Below, piece after piece: positions 17,626 through 26,573 of a stretch of 64,000 nt of DNA. A program made the position numbers and the translations under genes. The DNA lies in contig CAJXPB010000001.1 of NCBI GenBank assembly GCA_913057905.1, forward strand, positions 1,240,001 through 1,304,000, in the 5' to 3' direction. Numbering within the stretch: the first letter of the stretch is position 1; every line of letters begins with the position of its first letter. The DNA comes from an uncultured Pseudomonadota bacterium (GTDB lineage: Bacteria > Myxococcota_A > Bradymonadia > Bradymonadales > Bradymonadaceae). Under the pieces are notes generated by a model. That model was not told the origin of the DNA and did not search any database. It was given only the letters and a program-made list of their open reading frames with translations.

Positions 17626-18993
17626 TCAGAGCGAGTCGGGGCTCTCGCGGATCACCTTCAAACTGCAACTCCCACCCGGGCCCTCACATGTACAATCCTC
17701 ACTCGGGCCACTGCAGGTGTAAAAGCCCATAACCAGATCTCCTGTCTGATCGATGGAGGTCGACACCGCGTTAGATTTGCCCTTGTAGACCTCCAGAATC
17801 TCCCATGAGTCCTCGGCAACTCTCTTGGCGACCTTTACCATCGAATAGTCTCGGGGATTGTACGCGGCATAGAGCGTCGAATCGTCCCCGACGACCAGTG
17901 ACACGGGAGAGGTCGGTCCGGGCAATGCCTCTTGGGGAAACCGTCGCTGCTCGCGTTGAAGATTTTGCATATCGCCGCAGGTCACCATCAGTGAGCTCAA
18001 CCACTGGCTCGCCATACACAGGTCCCCGTCGTCCATGACGGCAAACGAGTGGGGCCGCGCGTCCTGGTTCTCCAGGTTGAAGTACGACGCCTCGGTCCAT
18101 CGATTCAACTCCTTGTCGTAACGGGCGATCCCGAAACGATCTCCTGCTTCGATGGACGTGTTTTCATGGACCAGATAGACCCCGTCGTCGGGATGGGCGC
18201 GCAGCCCACGCTCATAGGCGGCCCTCGGGTTTTCTGCCTGCAGGCTCTGTCTCGACGTCCAGGTCGGATTGTCGGCGGCGGTATCGTAGGAGAACAAGAG
18301 AACCTCGGACCCCAGGTATGGCGCAAATGTCACGAAGAACCGGCGACCGTCCTGGGTCAGATCAAACCCGCTTAGTTCATGAACACTGCCTGGCTTGATG
18401 TCGAAGACGTGTCGGTCGAATGTCCCGTCACGGCGGCGCATCCACCCTTCGAATTGGCGGTCCTCGAGATCCGGATAGACCACGACCGGACGCCCCGGCT
18501 CGATGACTTCGATGGCGAAGAGGCCGCGATGTCGTTCAAGTTCTCTGAACTTCCATTCCTCACCGACCCGCCGATGGGCCAGCACCAAAATCGAACGTCC
18601 GCAGGGATCGGAGTCGGGGCCCTCGAAGCGATGATACCCGAACCAGACCGTCCCCTCGGAATCGATGGCCATGCTCGTCCGGTCATTCAACGCCTCATCG
18701 CACTCGACCTCATCGATGACATTTTCAGGGTCCCAGCCGTCGATATCGAGGGGGCCCGGTGTATCGGAGAGGTCGGGCGGCGTATCGGCCATGTCGACGA
18801 TGTCGGCGACATCGACGACGTCGGCGACGTCTTCGGGCCGGGTATCGTCCAGGTCCGTGGGTCCCACGTCGTCGGGATCTTCGAAGACCCATGGGTCCGT
18901 CGAGTCGACAACATCATTGCAGTCGCACCCAGCCCAGGGCAGAAGACCCACCGCAAGCAGGATGAACCATCGGTCCACGTGAGATGTTCGCAT
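17626..18993 (-). CDS. Acidic surface lipoprotein with beta-propeller-like body
   Basis: This 455-residue lipoprotein has signal peptide FILLAVGLLPWAGC (Cys23). A very acidic Asp/Pro/Thr/Val linker of about 60 residues includes DVADVVDVADIVDMADTP. The rest holds repeated strands such as MAIDSEGTVWFGYHRF, LAIVRYDKELNRW-like stretches and SLVVGDDSTLYAAYNP, which read as propeller blades. Such long acidic linkers are common in exported lipoproteins of Myxococcota/Bradymonadia. GAGGG eight bases upstream supports the start at 18993. The function is unknown, possibly surface binding or sensing. Confidence 0.78.
   Translation of the reverse strand: MRTSHVDRWFILLAVGLLPWAGCDCNDVVDSTDPWVFEDPDDVGPTDLDDTRPEDVADVVDVADIVDMADTPPDLSDTPGPLDIDGWDPENVIDEVECDEALNDRTSMAIDSEGTVWFGYHRFEGPDSDPCGRSILVLAHRRVGEEWKFRELERHRGLFAIEVIEPGRPVVVYPDLEDRQFEGWMRRRDGTFDRHVFDIKPGSVHELSGFDLTQDGRRFFVTFAPYLGSEVLLFSYDTAADNPTWTSRQSLQAENPRAAYERGLRAHPDDGVYLVHENTSIEAGDRFGIARYDKELNRWTEASYFNLENQDARPHSFAVMDDGDLCMASQWLSSLMVTCGDMQNLQREQRRFPQEALPGPTSPVSLVVGDDSTLYAAYNPRDYSMVKVAKRVAEDSWEILEVYKGKSNAVSTSIDQTGDLVMGFYTCSGPSEDCTCEGPGGSCSLKVIRESPDSL
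18782..18830 (-). repeat. Degenerate short tandem repeat encoding the Asp-Val linker
   Basis: Imperfect repeats of a GACGTCGGC-like 9-mer encode the alternating Asp/Val/Ala linker of the lipoprotein. The repeat lies wholly inside the coding frame in units of three, so copy-number change would alter linker length without a frameshift. Confidence 0.5.
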
Positions 18994-19135
18994 CCGTTTG
19001 ACCCTCGACTCGCCCCTGGTGGAGCGCGTCCGCACTAGATACCTGATCGGAGGATACGGCTACTGTGAAAATAATGCAAAAACCGGTCCGTCGTTTCGGG
19101 TGGAGCCTTACGCCAAAGATTGGTGGACCCCACGA

Positions 19136-19158
19136 CTCATTCTGTTAGAACGAATGAG
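19136..19158. promoter_or_regulatory. Inverted repeat upstream of the BCCT transporter
   Basis: The arms CTCATTC and GAATGAG are perfect, and GTT-AG-AAC is nested inside with one unpaired T. It ends 33 bases before the transporter start, a position fitting an operator or a 5' leader hairpin. No regulator gene is adjacent, so its role is inferred only from position. Confidence 0.4.
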
Positions 19159-19191
19159 CCCCGATAGTTGATGGATTCTCCAAGGCGTCCC

Positions 19192-20727
19192 ATGCGAATT
19201 CACCGAACGGTCTTCCCAGCCAGCGCCCTGTTGATCCTGGCATTCGTCGTCTACGGGGCTCTCTACAGTGAGGCCGCGTGGCAGTCCGCCCAACTCCTTC
19301 AGGGATTCATCACCGGAAGGCTCGGATGGATCTACACGATATCGATGACCCTGCTGTTGGGCATGGCGATCTATCTGATCTTCAGCGCCTACGGCGATAT
19401 CCGCCTCGGCAAACCGGGTGAGGAGCCGAAATATTCGTACTTCACCTGGTTCGCCATGGTCTTCAGCGCAGGCATCGACATCGGACTCTACTATTTCGGA
19501 GTCGCGGAGCCATTGAACCACTACATGACGCCGCCGCGCGCCACGCCGGAGACCGTCGAAGCGGCGCGCCAGTCGATCGCCCTTACGATTTTTCACTGGG
19601 GGTTCAACGGGTGGGCCCTCTACGCAATCGTCGGCCTCAGTCTGGCATTTTTCGGCTATCGAAAGGGCCTCCCGCTGACCTTCCGTTCGACCCTGTACCC
19701 GATCCTGGGCGAGCGGATCCACGGACCCATCGGAGACGCCGTCGAGATCCTGGCCGTCTTCGCGACGATGTTCGGCGTCGCGACCGGACTCGGCCTCGGG
19801 GTACTGCACGTCAACGCAGGGCTGGTCTATCTGGACGTACTTCCCGAAGTTTCGCTATCTGCACAGTTGACCATCATCGCCATCATCACGGTCGTCGCGA
19901 CCATCTCGGTGGTCTCCGGCCTCGATCGAGGGATCCGACGCCTCAGCGAACTGAATTTCGGACTGGGCATCGTGATGCTCGCCTTCCTGTTCGTGGCAGG
20001 CCCGACGACGTTTCTGATCGAGGGATACCTGGATTCGATGGGGTACTACCTGCAGAACGTCGTCTCGATGACCCTGGCGACCGACGCCCACGACCTCAGC
20101 TCGACCTGGTATCAGGACTGGACGCTGTTTTACTGGGGATGGTGGATGATCTGGTCCCCGTTCGTCGGCGTCTTCCTGGCCCAGATCTCGCGGGGCCGCA
20201 CCATCCGTGAATTCGTGATCGGTGTGCTCCTTGTGCCGACGTTCTTCATCTCGATTTGGATGGGCATCTTCGGCAACAACGCCCTCTACATCGAACGGGT
20301 TCAGGGGGGCTTGTCGGGCGTCCTCGAGCAGGAGCACGGGACCTTCATGGCGTTCTACGAGATGCTCGGGCAGCTCCCCATGGCTGACCTGACCATCTCC
20401 CTGGCGATGATCTCCGGAGCGATCTACTTCATCACATCGTCGGACTCGGCATCGTTGATCATCGACATTCTCACCTCCCAGGACGACGTCGATCCTCCGG
20501 TCGGCCAGCGGATCTTCTGGGCGGTACTGGAGGGCGCCGTGGCCGGGACGCTGTTGGTCGCCGGTGGACGCAACGCGCTGAAGGCCCTGCAGTACGCGGC
20601 CGTAGCCGTAGGGCTCCCGTTCGCCATTGTCGTCGTGACCATTGCCATCTCGCTGTTCAAGGCCCTGCGCAACGAAGTACAAAACCCATCGAGCCGCCGG
20701 GAATCCGACGGCTCGATGGACTCATAG
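19192..20727 (+). CDS. BCCT-family betaine/choline/carnitine transporter
   Basis: This 511-residue inner-membrane carrier with about 12 helices imports trimethylammonium-type osmolytes. Family landmarks are FHWGFNGWALYAIVGLSLAF, the signature WTLFYWGWWMIWSPFVG followed by SRGRTIREF, and TSSDSASLIIDIL. The glycine-rich TM3 segment reads FSAGIDIGLYYFGVAEP, placing Asp96 where BetP has glycine. In this family acidic residues in this stretch go with altered substrate or ion coupling. AAGG six bases upstream favours the ATG at 19192 over an ATG seven codons earlier. A role in salt stress fits the acidic proteome. Confidence 0.93.
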   Translation: MRIHRTVFPASALLILAFVVYGALYSEAAWQSAQLLQGFITGRLGWIYTISMTLLLGMAIYLIFSAYGDIRLGKPGEEPKYSYFTWFAMVFSAGIDIGLYYFGVAEPLNHYMTPPRATPETVEAARQSIALTIFHWGFNGWALYAIVGLSLAFFGYRKGLPLTFRSTLYPILGERIHGPIGDAVEILAVFATMFGVATGLGLGVLHVNAGLVYLDVLPEVSLSAQLTIIAIITVVATISVVSGLDRGIRRLSELNFGLGIVMLAFLFVAGPTTFLIEGYLDSMGYYLQNVVSMTLATDAHDLSSTWYQDWTLFYWGWWMIWSPFVGVFLAQISRGRTIREFVIGVLLVPTFFISIWMGIFGNNALYIERVQGGLSGVLEQEHGTFMAFYEMLGQLPMADLTISLAMISGAIYFITSSDSASLIIDILTSQDDVDPPVGQRIFWAVLEGAVAGTLLVAGGRNALKALQYAAVAVGLPFAIVVVTIAISLFKALRNEVQNPSSRRESDGSMDS

Positions 20728-20790
20728 ACTTGCGTTCGCCACGCGAGGTTTATCTACATTGGATCGGTGGCACGGTCCCGTCTGGGCGCT

Positions 20791-21192
20791 TTAGCCGGTC
20801 TCGATCTCGATGCGTCGCGGCCCCGACTTTGACGACTTCGGAAGGGTCAACTCCAGGACGCCATCCGACAGGTGCGCCCGAATCCCCTCCTGGTCGATCG
20901 CCTTGCCCAGACGAAACTCCCGCAGAAAATGCCCGTCGCGGAATTCGCCGTAGACCGGCTCCCAGTCCCCCTCCATCGGCCGGCCGTGGGCCGAGATCGT
21001 CAGGCGATTCTTCTCGAGATTGACATCGATATCTTCGGATGCACATCCCGGGACATCGGCCGTAATAAAGAGGGCCTCGTCGTCTTCCCAAATATCGACA
21101 TCGGGACGGAAATAGCGCCCCTCACGGGTGCCCTCTTGCTGGTCTTCGAGTTCCGTCTTCTTTCGAACTTTCATCGTGTTGTCGTCAGCCAT
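20791..21192 (-). CDS. Hsp20/alpha-crystallin small heat-shock protein
   Basis: This 133-residue holdase chaperone binds unfolding proteins. The alpha-crystallin domain spans about residues 30-125: RPDVDIWEDDEALFITADVPGCASEDIDVNLEKN, then DGHFLREFRLGKAIDQEGIRA and DGVLELTLPK. The C-terminus RRIEIETG carries the I-x-I-type anchor that binds a neighbouring subunit. GGAGG seven bases upstream sets the ATG at 21192. It follows another hsp20 gene by 62 bases on the same strand and probably shares its transcript. Confidence 0.93.
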   Translation of the reverse strand: MADDNTMKVRKKTELEDQQEGTREGRYFRPDVDIWEDDEALFITADVPGCASEDIDVNLEKNRLTISAHGRPMEGDWEPVYGEFRDGHFLREFRLGKAIDQEGIRAHLSDGVLELTLPKSSKSGPRRIEIETG

Positions 21193-21254
21193 CGTGGACC
21201 TCCTCTGCAAGGGTTTGCGGGACTGGAGAGCGGATGGAACACCTTGGCGGGAGA

Positions 21255-21716
21255 CTACTGAATCTCGATCTTCTTCTTGTCGGTCTCCTGCCGGCGAGGG
21301 GCCACGATATCCAAGACCCCCTGGCGCAGTTTCGCCCTGACCTTTGAGGTGTCGATCTCTTCGGGAAGGGTGACGGTCCGGCGAAACTCCCCGGTCTGAC
21401 GCTCACGCCGGTGCCACTGAGCGTCCTGAGAAGCCGCCGATTCGTTACGCACGCCTCGGATCGTCAGTTCGGCGCGACGGGCGTCGATCTCGAGCGAATC
21501 CTCGCTGACCCCCGGCATTTCGGCGCGCAAGCGAAACCGCTCCCCGTCGTCGTAGATATTTACCGGGGGAAACACATTGGCCGAACGCCGCTCGCCTCGC
21601 CGAGCCCGCCTTCGTCCACGTGACGGGTCACCGGCCATATCGCGCAGCAGGCTCTCCATCTCGCGTCGAAACCAGTCCCGCGAACGCCGCGGGCGCCCAA
21701 ACGGTTGATTCACCAT
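21255..21716 (-). CDS. Hsp20/alpha-crystallin small heat-shock protein
   Basis: This 153-residue chaperone is paralogous to the next gene. It has a basic Arg-rich N-terminal arm (DPSRGRRRARRGERRSANV). The alpha-crystallin domain at about 50-145 includes FPPVNIYDDGERFRLRAEMP, GEFRRTVTLPEEID and KLRQGVLDIVAPR, and the C-terminus KKKIEIQ carries the I-x-I motif. AGGAGG five bases upstream gives a strong start. Bacterial Hsp20 pairs often form mixed assemblies, and the arrangement here suggests that. Confidence 0.93.
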   Translation of the reverse strand: MVNQPFGRPRRSRDWFRREMESLLRDMAGDPSRGRRRARRGERRSANVFPPVNIYDDGERFRLRAEMPGVSEDSLEIDARRAELTIRGVRNESAASQDAQWHRRERQTGEFRRTVTLPEEIDTSKVRAKLRQGVLDIVAPRRQETDKKKIEIQ

Positions 21717-21767
21717 AAATACCTCCTGCTCGTCGTCATTGAAGTGGAAGCCAAAACACCCGCCGAA

Positions 21768-21794
21768 ATCGTAATCACTGTTCGGTCATGTCAA
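21768..21794 (-). promoter_or_regulatory. Candidate promoter of the hsp20 pair
   Basis: On the minus strand TTGACA (21789-21794) is followed after 15 bases by TACGAT (21768-21773), 50 bases before the first hsp20 start. The -35 is perfect, but the spacer is short and the -10 weak. No sigma-32-type CTTGAA/CCCCAT pair was seen. Confidence 0.35.
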
Positions 21795-21813
21795 ATACGG
21801 GATCGTCAGAAGG

Positions 21814-23133
21814 TTAGCTGCCCTCTCCCGTCCTCCGCTCGATGATCAGCGACGGGGGCGAGTCGGCGGGCTCTCCGATCTCGATCGCCTCGCCGAGTCG
21901 CCGTCGACACGACTCTACGTCCGAGCCGGGATTGATATGCATATCCAGGATCGGCTCGCCGGCGTCGACGGTGTCACCTCGCTTTTTCCGGAAGACGAGA
22001 CCGACGGCGGGATCGATGTCATCCTCCTTGGTCATCCGACCCGCGCCAAGGTCCAGCGACGCCAGCCCGATCTCCTCGGCATTCATCGCTCGGATGCTCC
22101 CGGCCTCGTCGGCCTCGAAGGGCACGACATCATCGGCGGTGGGCAGCACCTCACGAGGTCGGTCGCAGACGGCCGGGTCCCCCCCCTGCTGTTCGACGAT
22201 CTCCCGAAAGACCTCCAGTGCAGTTTCGTCTTCGAGCGCCGAGACGAGTTGATCGCGGGTCGCGTCCCGGTCGACCGATCCCCGAGCTACCGCCATCATT
22301 TCGGTCACCAGAGCCACGCTCACGTCGACCACATCCGAGGGTCCCTCTCCCCGCAAAACATCGATCGCCTCGGCCGCCTCGAGGGCATTTCCAACTGCCA
22401 GCCCAAGGGGCTGATCCATGTCCGTGAGGACGGCGCGGACCGGAGTCTCCATGGCCTCGCCGATCTGAATCATCGAATCCGCCAGCTCGCGGCCGCGCTC
22501 GACCGACTTCATGAAGGCACCACTCCCGATCTTTACATCCAACACGAGCCCCCCGATGCCTTCGGCCAGCTTCTTGCTCATGATGGAGCTGGCGATGAGA
22601 GGAATGCACTCGACGGTGCCGGTGACATCCCTGAGGGCATACAGATCTTTGTCGGCCGGGGCGATTTCCCCGGTCTGTCCGATCAACCCACACCCGACAT
22701 CCCGGACCAACTCCTTGAACCGCTGGACCGATTGATTGACGTCAAACCCCGGAATACTCTCGAGTTTGTCGAGGGTGCCGCCCGTATGTCCCAGTCCGCG
22801 GCCCGAAATCATCGGGACCTTCAGCCCGGCGGTGACAGCGAGCGGGGCCAAGATCAGCGAGATCTTGTCGCCGACGCCGCCGGTGGAGTGTTTGTCGATG
22901 TGGGGGCCGGGAACATCGGAGAGATCGAGCACGTCGCCCGAATGGAGCATCGCATCGGTCCATACACCGAGCTCCTGTTCGGTCATCGAATTGAAGTAGA
23001 CGGCCATCAGGAAGGCCGCCATCTGGTAGTCGGGGACGTCTCCGTCGGTGTACGCATCGAGGAGTTCGCGGAGTTCGTCGGAGCTGAGCTCCCCGCCATC
23101 ACGCTTTTTACGAATCAGTTCGACAACACGCAC
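21814..23133 (-). CDS. deoA: Thymidine/pyrimidine-nucleoside phosphorylase
   Basis: This 439-residue cytoplasmic enzyme phosphorolyses thymidine (or pyrimidine nucleosides) to base and deoxyribose-1-phosphate. It has the phosphate-binding KHSTGGVGDK, the family signature SGRGLGHTGGTLDKLESI, and KDLYALRDVTGTVECIPLI with SSIMSKKLAEG. The N-terminus (MRVVELIRKKRDGGELSSDE) is closest in style to Bacillus Pdp, so specificity may be broad. It uses a GTG start with GAGG five bases upstream. No other nucleoside-salvage gene is adjacent. Confidence 0.93.
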   Translation of the reverse strand: MRVVELIRKKRDGGELSSDELRELLDAYTDGDVPDYQMAAFLMAVYFNSMTEQELGVWTDAMLHSGDVLDLSDVPGPHIDKHSTGGVGDKISLILAPLAVTAGLKVPMISGRGLGHTGGTLDKLESIPGFDVNQSVQRFKELVRDVGCGLIGQTGEIAPADKDLYALRDVTGTVECIPLIASSIMSKKLAEGIGGLVLDVKIGSGAFMKSVERGRELADSMIQIGEAMETPVRAVLTDMDQPLGLAVGNALEAAEAIDVLRGEGPSDVVDVSVALVTEMMAVARGSVDRDATRDQLVSALEDETALEVFREIVEQQGGDPAVCDRPREVLPTADDVVPFEADEAGSIRAMNAEEIGLASLDLGAGRMTKEDDIDPAVGLVFRKKRGDTVDAGEPILDMHINPGSDVESCRRRLGEAIEIGEPADSPPSLIIERRTGEGS

Positions 23134-23300
23134 GCTGGCCTCACTTCGTTGGGATCACCATGACACATGACATCGCGTTCAAGTTGTAGCCGCCAGCCCC
23201 GAGTTGGCAAATCCCGCGACGTTCGATTGCCACCCGTCGAACCGCCGACTATCCTAGCGATGATCGCGAACTCCCGTTTCACCCCAACCAAGAGGGACCC

Positions 23301-24140
23301 ATGGAGACCGAGAATCTCGACGGACGTGTCGCTATCATCACCGGAGCCACTCGCGGAATCGGCAAAGCGCTGGCCGTCGCCCTGGCCGAGCAAGGTGTCA
23401 ATGTGACGGTCACCGGCAAGACCGTCGACGACAGCGACTCGGAGCTCGAGGGCACCATCTACAAGAGCGCCGACGCCGTACGGGAGGCCGGGGCCGAGGC
23501 CCTGGCCATCCAACAGGACGTACGTGACGAAGAGAGCTGCAAGCACGTCGTCGAAGAGACCGTCGATACCTGGGGACGGCTCGACATCCTGATCAACAAC
23601 GCGGGTGCCATCCAGATGAAGCCCGTCGCCGACACCCCTCCCAAGCGCTACGACCTGCTGATGGATGTGAATGCGCGTGGATCGTACGTGATGAGCTACT
23701 ACGCACTGCCCCACCTCCGGGACAACGACTGGGGGCACATCCTGATGGCCTCTCCCCCGATCGAGACCGATCGCACGCCGGGCAAGACGGCCTACGGTCT
23801 CTCGAAGATCGGGATGACGTTCATCGCACAATCCCTGGCCGGAGAGGTCGAGGACGAAAACATCGCCGTCAACGCATTCTGGCCGCTGACGGCGATCGAT
23901 ACCCGGGCGACGCGGTACTTCAATCTGGGTACCGAAGAGATGTGGCGAACACCGGACATCCTCTGCGACATGGTGACCGAGATCGTCTCGACGCCACCCT
24001 CGAATTTGACCGGAGAGGCCCTGCTCGACGAACCCTTTTTGCGTCGGCGCGGCGTCGAAGACTTCGAAAAATACAACGTCGTCGAGGGCTCCGAGCCGCC
24101 CGCGCTGTCGGCTCAACTCTTCGGAGTCGACGTCGACTGA
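23301..24140 (+). CDS. Short-chain dehydrogenase/reductase, HSDL2-like
   Basis: This 279-residue NAD(P)-dependent oxidoreductase has the cofactor loop TGATRGIGKA, the structural motif NNAGA, and the catalytic ASPP...AYGLSK (Ser, Tyr, Lys). The SPP before the Tyr and the long insertion before residue 60 resemble the HSDL2 branch, but the SCP2 lipid-binding domain of human HSDL2 is absent. AGAGGG four bases before the ATG supports the start. Its stop is immediately followed by the stop of the convergent transglycosylase gene, with no gap. The substrate is unknown, perhaps a fatty-acid derivative. Confidence 0.88.
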   Translation: METENLDGRVAIITGATRGIGKALAVALAEQGVNVTVTGKTVDDSDSELEGTIYKSADAVREAGAEALAIQQDVRDEESCKHVVEETVDTWGRLDILINNAGAIQMKPVADTPPKRYDLLMDVNARGSYVMSYYALPHLRDNDWGHILMASPPIETDRTPGKTAYGLSKIGMTFIAQSLAGEVEDENIAVNAFWPLTAIDTRATRYFNLGTEEMWRTPDILCDMVTEIVSTPPSNLTGEALLDEPFLRRRGVEDFEKYNVVEGSEPPALSAQLFGVDVD

Positions 24141-26420
24141 CTACGGTTTCGGAAACGTCACCACGAAGGGTTTGGCCGCCTGGAGCTGCTGCTCGTCGAT
24201 GTAGTCGTGTTTGTGGAGCCGGCGGGTGATCTCCTCGATTCGCTCGGGCCACCAGCCGCGCTCGGGGGTCTGGCCACGCTCGAAAAACCGGTCCCCGTAC
24301 CACGGCGCCGGCTTGATCGTGGCCAAAAACACCGCCTGAAGGACGGTCAACTCGGAGGCCTCTCGGCCGAAATATCGACGAGCTGCCGGCCCGATTCCGT
24401 ACAGGTCCTGACCGTATTCGATGCTGTTGAGATAGAGTTCCAGGACGCGGGCCTTGGAGACGACCTGTTGCATTCTCCAGGCGATCAACGCCTCCTGTAC
24501 CTTCCGAGCGATCGTCTTGTCGCGGGTCAGAAATAGATTCTTGACCAGTTGCTGGGTCACCGTCGATCCACCGTACACGAATCGCCCCTCCGACAGATTC
24601 ATCCGGAGCGCCCGCTGGATCAGGTGCACATTCCAGGCCCCGTCATCGTAGAAATTCACCTCTTCGCTGAGGTATGCGGCCCCGCCGACGTAGTCGGGCA
24701 TCGAGGAGAGCGGCACGTAGTCGGGCAGTCCGGGACCGACCTCGACGTCCGCGCCGGGGCTGACCCCTTCGTCGACGGGCAACACAAACGGCGTCTTCAA
24801 CCAGAAGACGTCGTCGGGCGAACGGTGGCTCCAGGACGCCGGCACCGACTCCAGTTCGGAACGGGGAGTCGCCTCATCCGCGAGGTCGGAGCCCGCGGTT
24901 GCGGCCGGCTTCGATGTACCCATCCGAATATCTGGCCAGGCGCGCGGAGTCGCGTTGAGCGCCTCGACACGACAGTCGCCGGGGAACCCGTCCAAATCGA
25001 TCGTGAGCCGTTCGGGCGCCCGGACCGGATATTCGAACGAGAAGCGGGGGTTGGCAGTACCCTTCAGCGCGACCTCTCGATAGGGGCCGAGTAGCCCGCG
25101 CGGAAGCTTCTCGACGGCGGACTGACACTCCAGGCGCTGCACACCGACCTTCCCTCTCAGGACGGGACCCCCGGGAGATTCGACTCGGGCGCCCTCGAAG
25201 TCGAGCTCGAGTCCGTCGTAATTCAGACGGCCCTTCGAGACTCGAAACCGCCCCAGCCCGTCTTGCCGGGCCCACTCGCCCGACAACGAGACGCCACCCA
25301 GCGGTAGAACTCGGTCGGCGAGGCCATCGGCGGCCACGACCAGGTCATCGACCTCCGCACGAAAGACCCCCGACGCTTCCGTCCCGCGCGGAGTCGGCGG
25401 GGAGACCCCCACCGCACCGAACGACATCCGTCCAGCGACCGAGCCGACCGGATTCCACCCGGTGGGCAGCTCCTGAAGCTCGATATCCGTCGCAGAAACG
25501 GAGGCGTGGACGGGACGAATTTGCCACGGAGACAGCACGGCCCGGACGGCGACGGTGCCATCGAAGACGTCGCCGCGCACCCCGACCTGAAGGCCCGACT
25601 TTCGAACGGCGAGGTCCTCGACGAGCGCCTTTGAGTCGGCCTCTTCTTGGTCGCCGAGCTGTATGGTGCCGCCCGTCGCCTGAACCCGAAGTTTCAGGGC
25701 CCTTGTCCACAGACGACGCAGGGTCGACCCGCCGGATCCGACCCCGTCCGGGCGTGTCGCGGATTGCCCGGCCGCAAACTCCGGCTCGGCAGGGTACAGG
25801 TCGACCACGAAGTCATCGAACCTGACGGTCGGCGCGGTGGCGCCTCCCGCAGCCACATCGACCGCGGGGGAGCGTCCCTCGAGGGCCCCGGCCGTCGATG
25901 CCTCCACGAAGATTCGAGGCTGCCGAAGCGTGGCATCGACCCTCCAGGGAGTCTCACCGGATGGCAGCCGAAACGCCCCCTCGATACCCTCGACTTCGAT
26001 GACCGAGGAATCAGCCTGGATCTGCGTGGTGGGCGTCATTTGAAAGGTCCCCCGTCGCTCCCCGGTCGACACGTCTGCACTGAGGGTCCACGCCCGCTGG
26101 ACCCGGACCGATTCGGGTGGGTCGATTTGGACGGTCCCGTCGAACGAGATATCAAAATCGCGATCCCAGAGGTCCCGAATCTGGACCGAGCCGCGCAACG
26201 TATCGATGGCAACCTCGACCTCCCCACGCTCGTACCGAAGTCCCGACACGGCGAAGGTATTGTCCCACCTCCATTCGACGCTGTCCCAGGACACCGCCGC
26301 CGCGGGAGCCCTCGCTTGCAACTCGTCGTCGATCCGCTCTTCGACCAGCTTCGGCGTCGCAAAGAACACCATCGCAGCGACGAGCCCCACTCCCCCGAGC
26401 ACGATCAACAGCCGCTTCAT
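24141..26420 (-). CDS. AsmA-like envelope protein with C-terminal GT51 peptidoglycan transglycosylase
   Basis: This 759-residue membrane-anchored protein has one N-terminal helix (LLIVLGGVGLVAAMVFFA). About 540 residues of beta-rich AsmA/TamB-like sequence follow, then a GT51 glycosyltransferase domain at about 585-745 that would polymerise lipid II. Motif 1 is divergent (SEEVNFYDDGAW at 585-596 instead of EDxxFxxHxG) but keeps the first Glu. The others are recognisable: GGSTVTQQ at 617-624, ARKVQE near 639 and SKARVLELYLN. There is no transpeptidase domain, so it is monofunctional. The start at 26420 gives a proper membrane anchor, but the ribosome site is weak. A paralogue lies at 41940-44333. 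Confidence 0.82.
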   Translation of the reverse strand: MKRLLIVLGGVGLVAAMVFFATPKLVEERIDDELQARAPAAAVSWDSVEWRWDNTFAVSGLRYERGEVEVAIDTLRGSVQIRDLWDRDFDISFDGTVQIDPPESVRVQRAWTLSADVSTGERRGTFQMTPTTQIQADSSVIEVEGIEGAFRLPSGETPWRVDATLRQPRIFVEASTAGALEGRSPAVDVAAGGATAPTVRFDDFVVDLYPAEPEFAAGQSATRPDGVGSGGSTLRRLWTRALKLRVQATGGTIQLGDQEEADSKALVEDLAVRKSGLQVGVRGDVFDGTVAVRAVLSPWQIRPVHASVSATDIELQELPTGWNPVGSVAGRMSFGAVGVSPPTPRGTEASGVFRAEVDDLVVAADGLADRVLPLGGVSLSGEWARQDGLGRFRVSKGRLNYDGLELDFEGARVESPGGPVLRGKVGVQRLECQSAVEKLPRGLLGPYREVALKGTANPRFSFEYPVRAPERLTIDLDGFPGDCRVEALNATPRAWPDIRMGTSKPAATAGSDLADEATPRSELESVPASWSHRSPDDVFWLKTPFVLPVDEGVSPGADVEVGPGLPDYVPLSSMPDYVGGAAYLSEEVNFYDDGAWNVHLIQRALRMNLSEGRFVYGGSTVTQQLVKNLFLTRDKTIARKVQEALIAWRMQQVVSKARVLELYLNSIEYGQDLYGIGPAARRYFGREASELTVLQAVFLATIKPAPWYGDRFFERGQTPERGWWPERIEEITRRLHKHDYIDEQQLQAAKPFVVTFPKP

Positions 26421-26573
26421 GATCCACCGTATACCGGGTCTCTCATCGATTGTGATGGAACCATGCCGGCGGCGCTCCAACAAGCCCACACTTGATGAAC
26501 GGGATCCGGGTGCCTAATTATTGGGGGGACTGATTGACCCACCCATCTCATCCCGTCCGAAAGGCAACCCATT

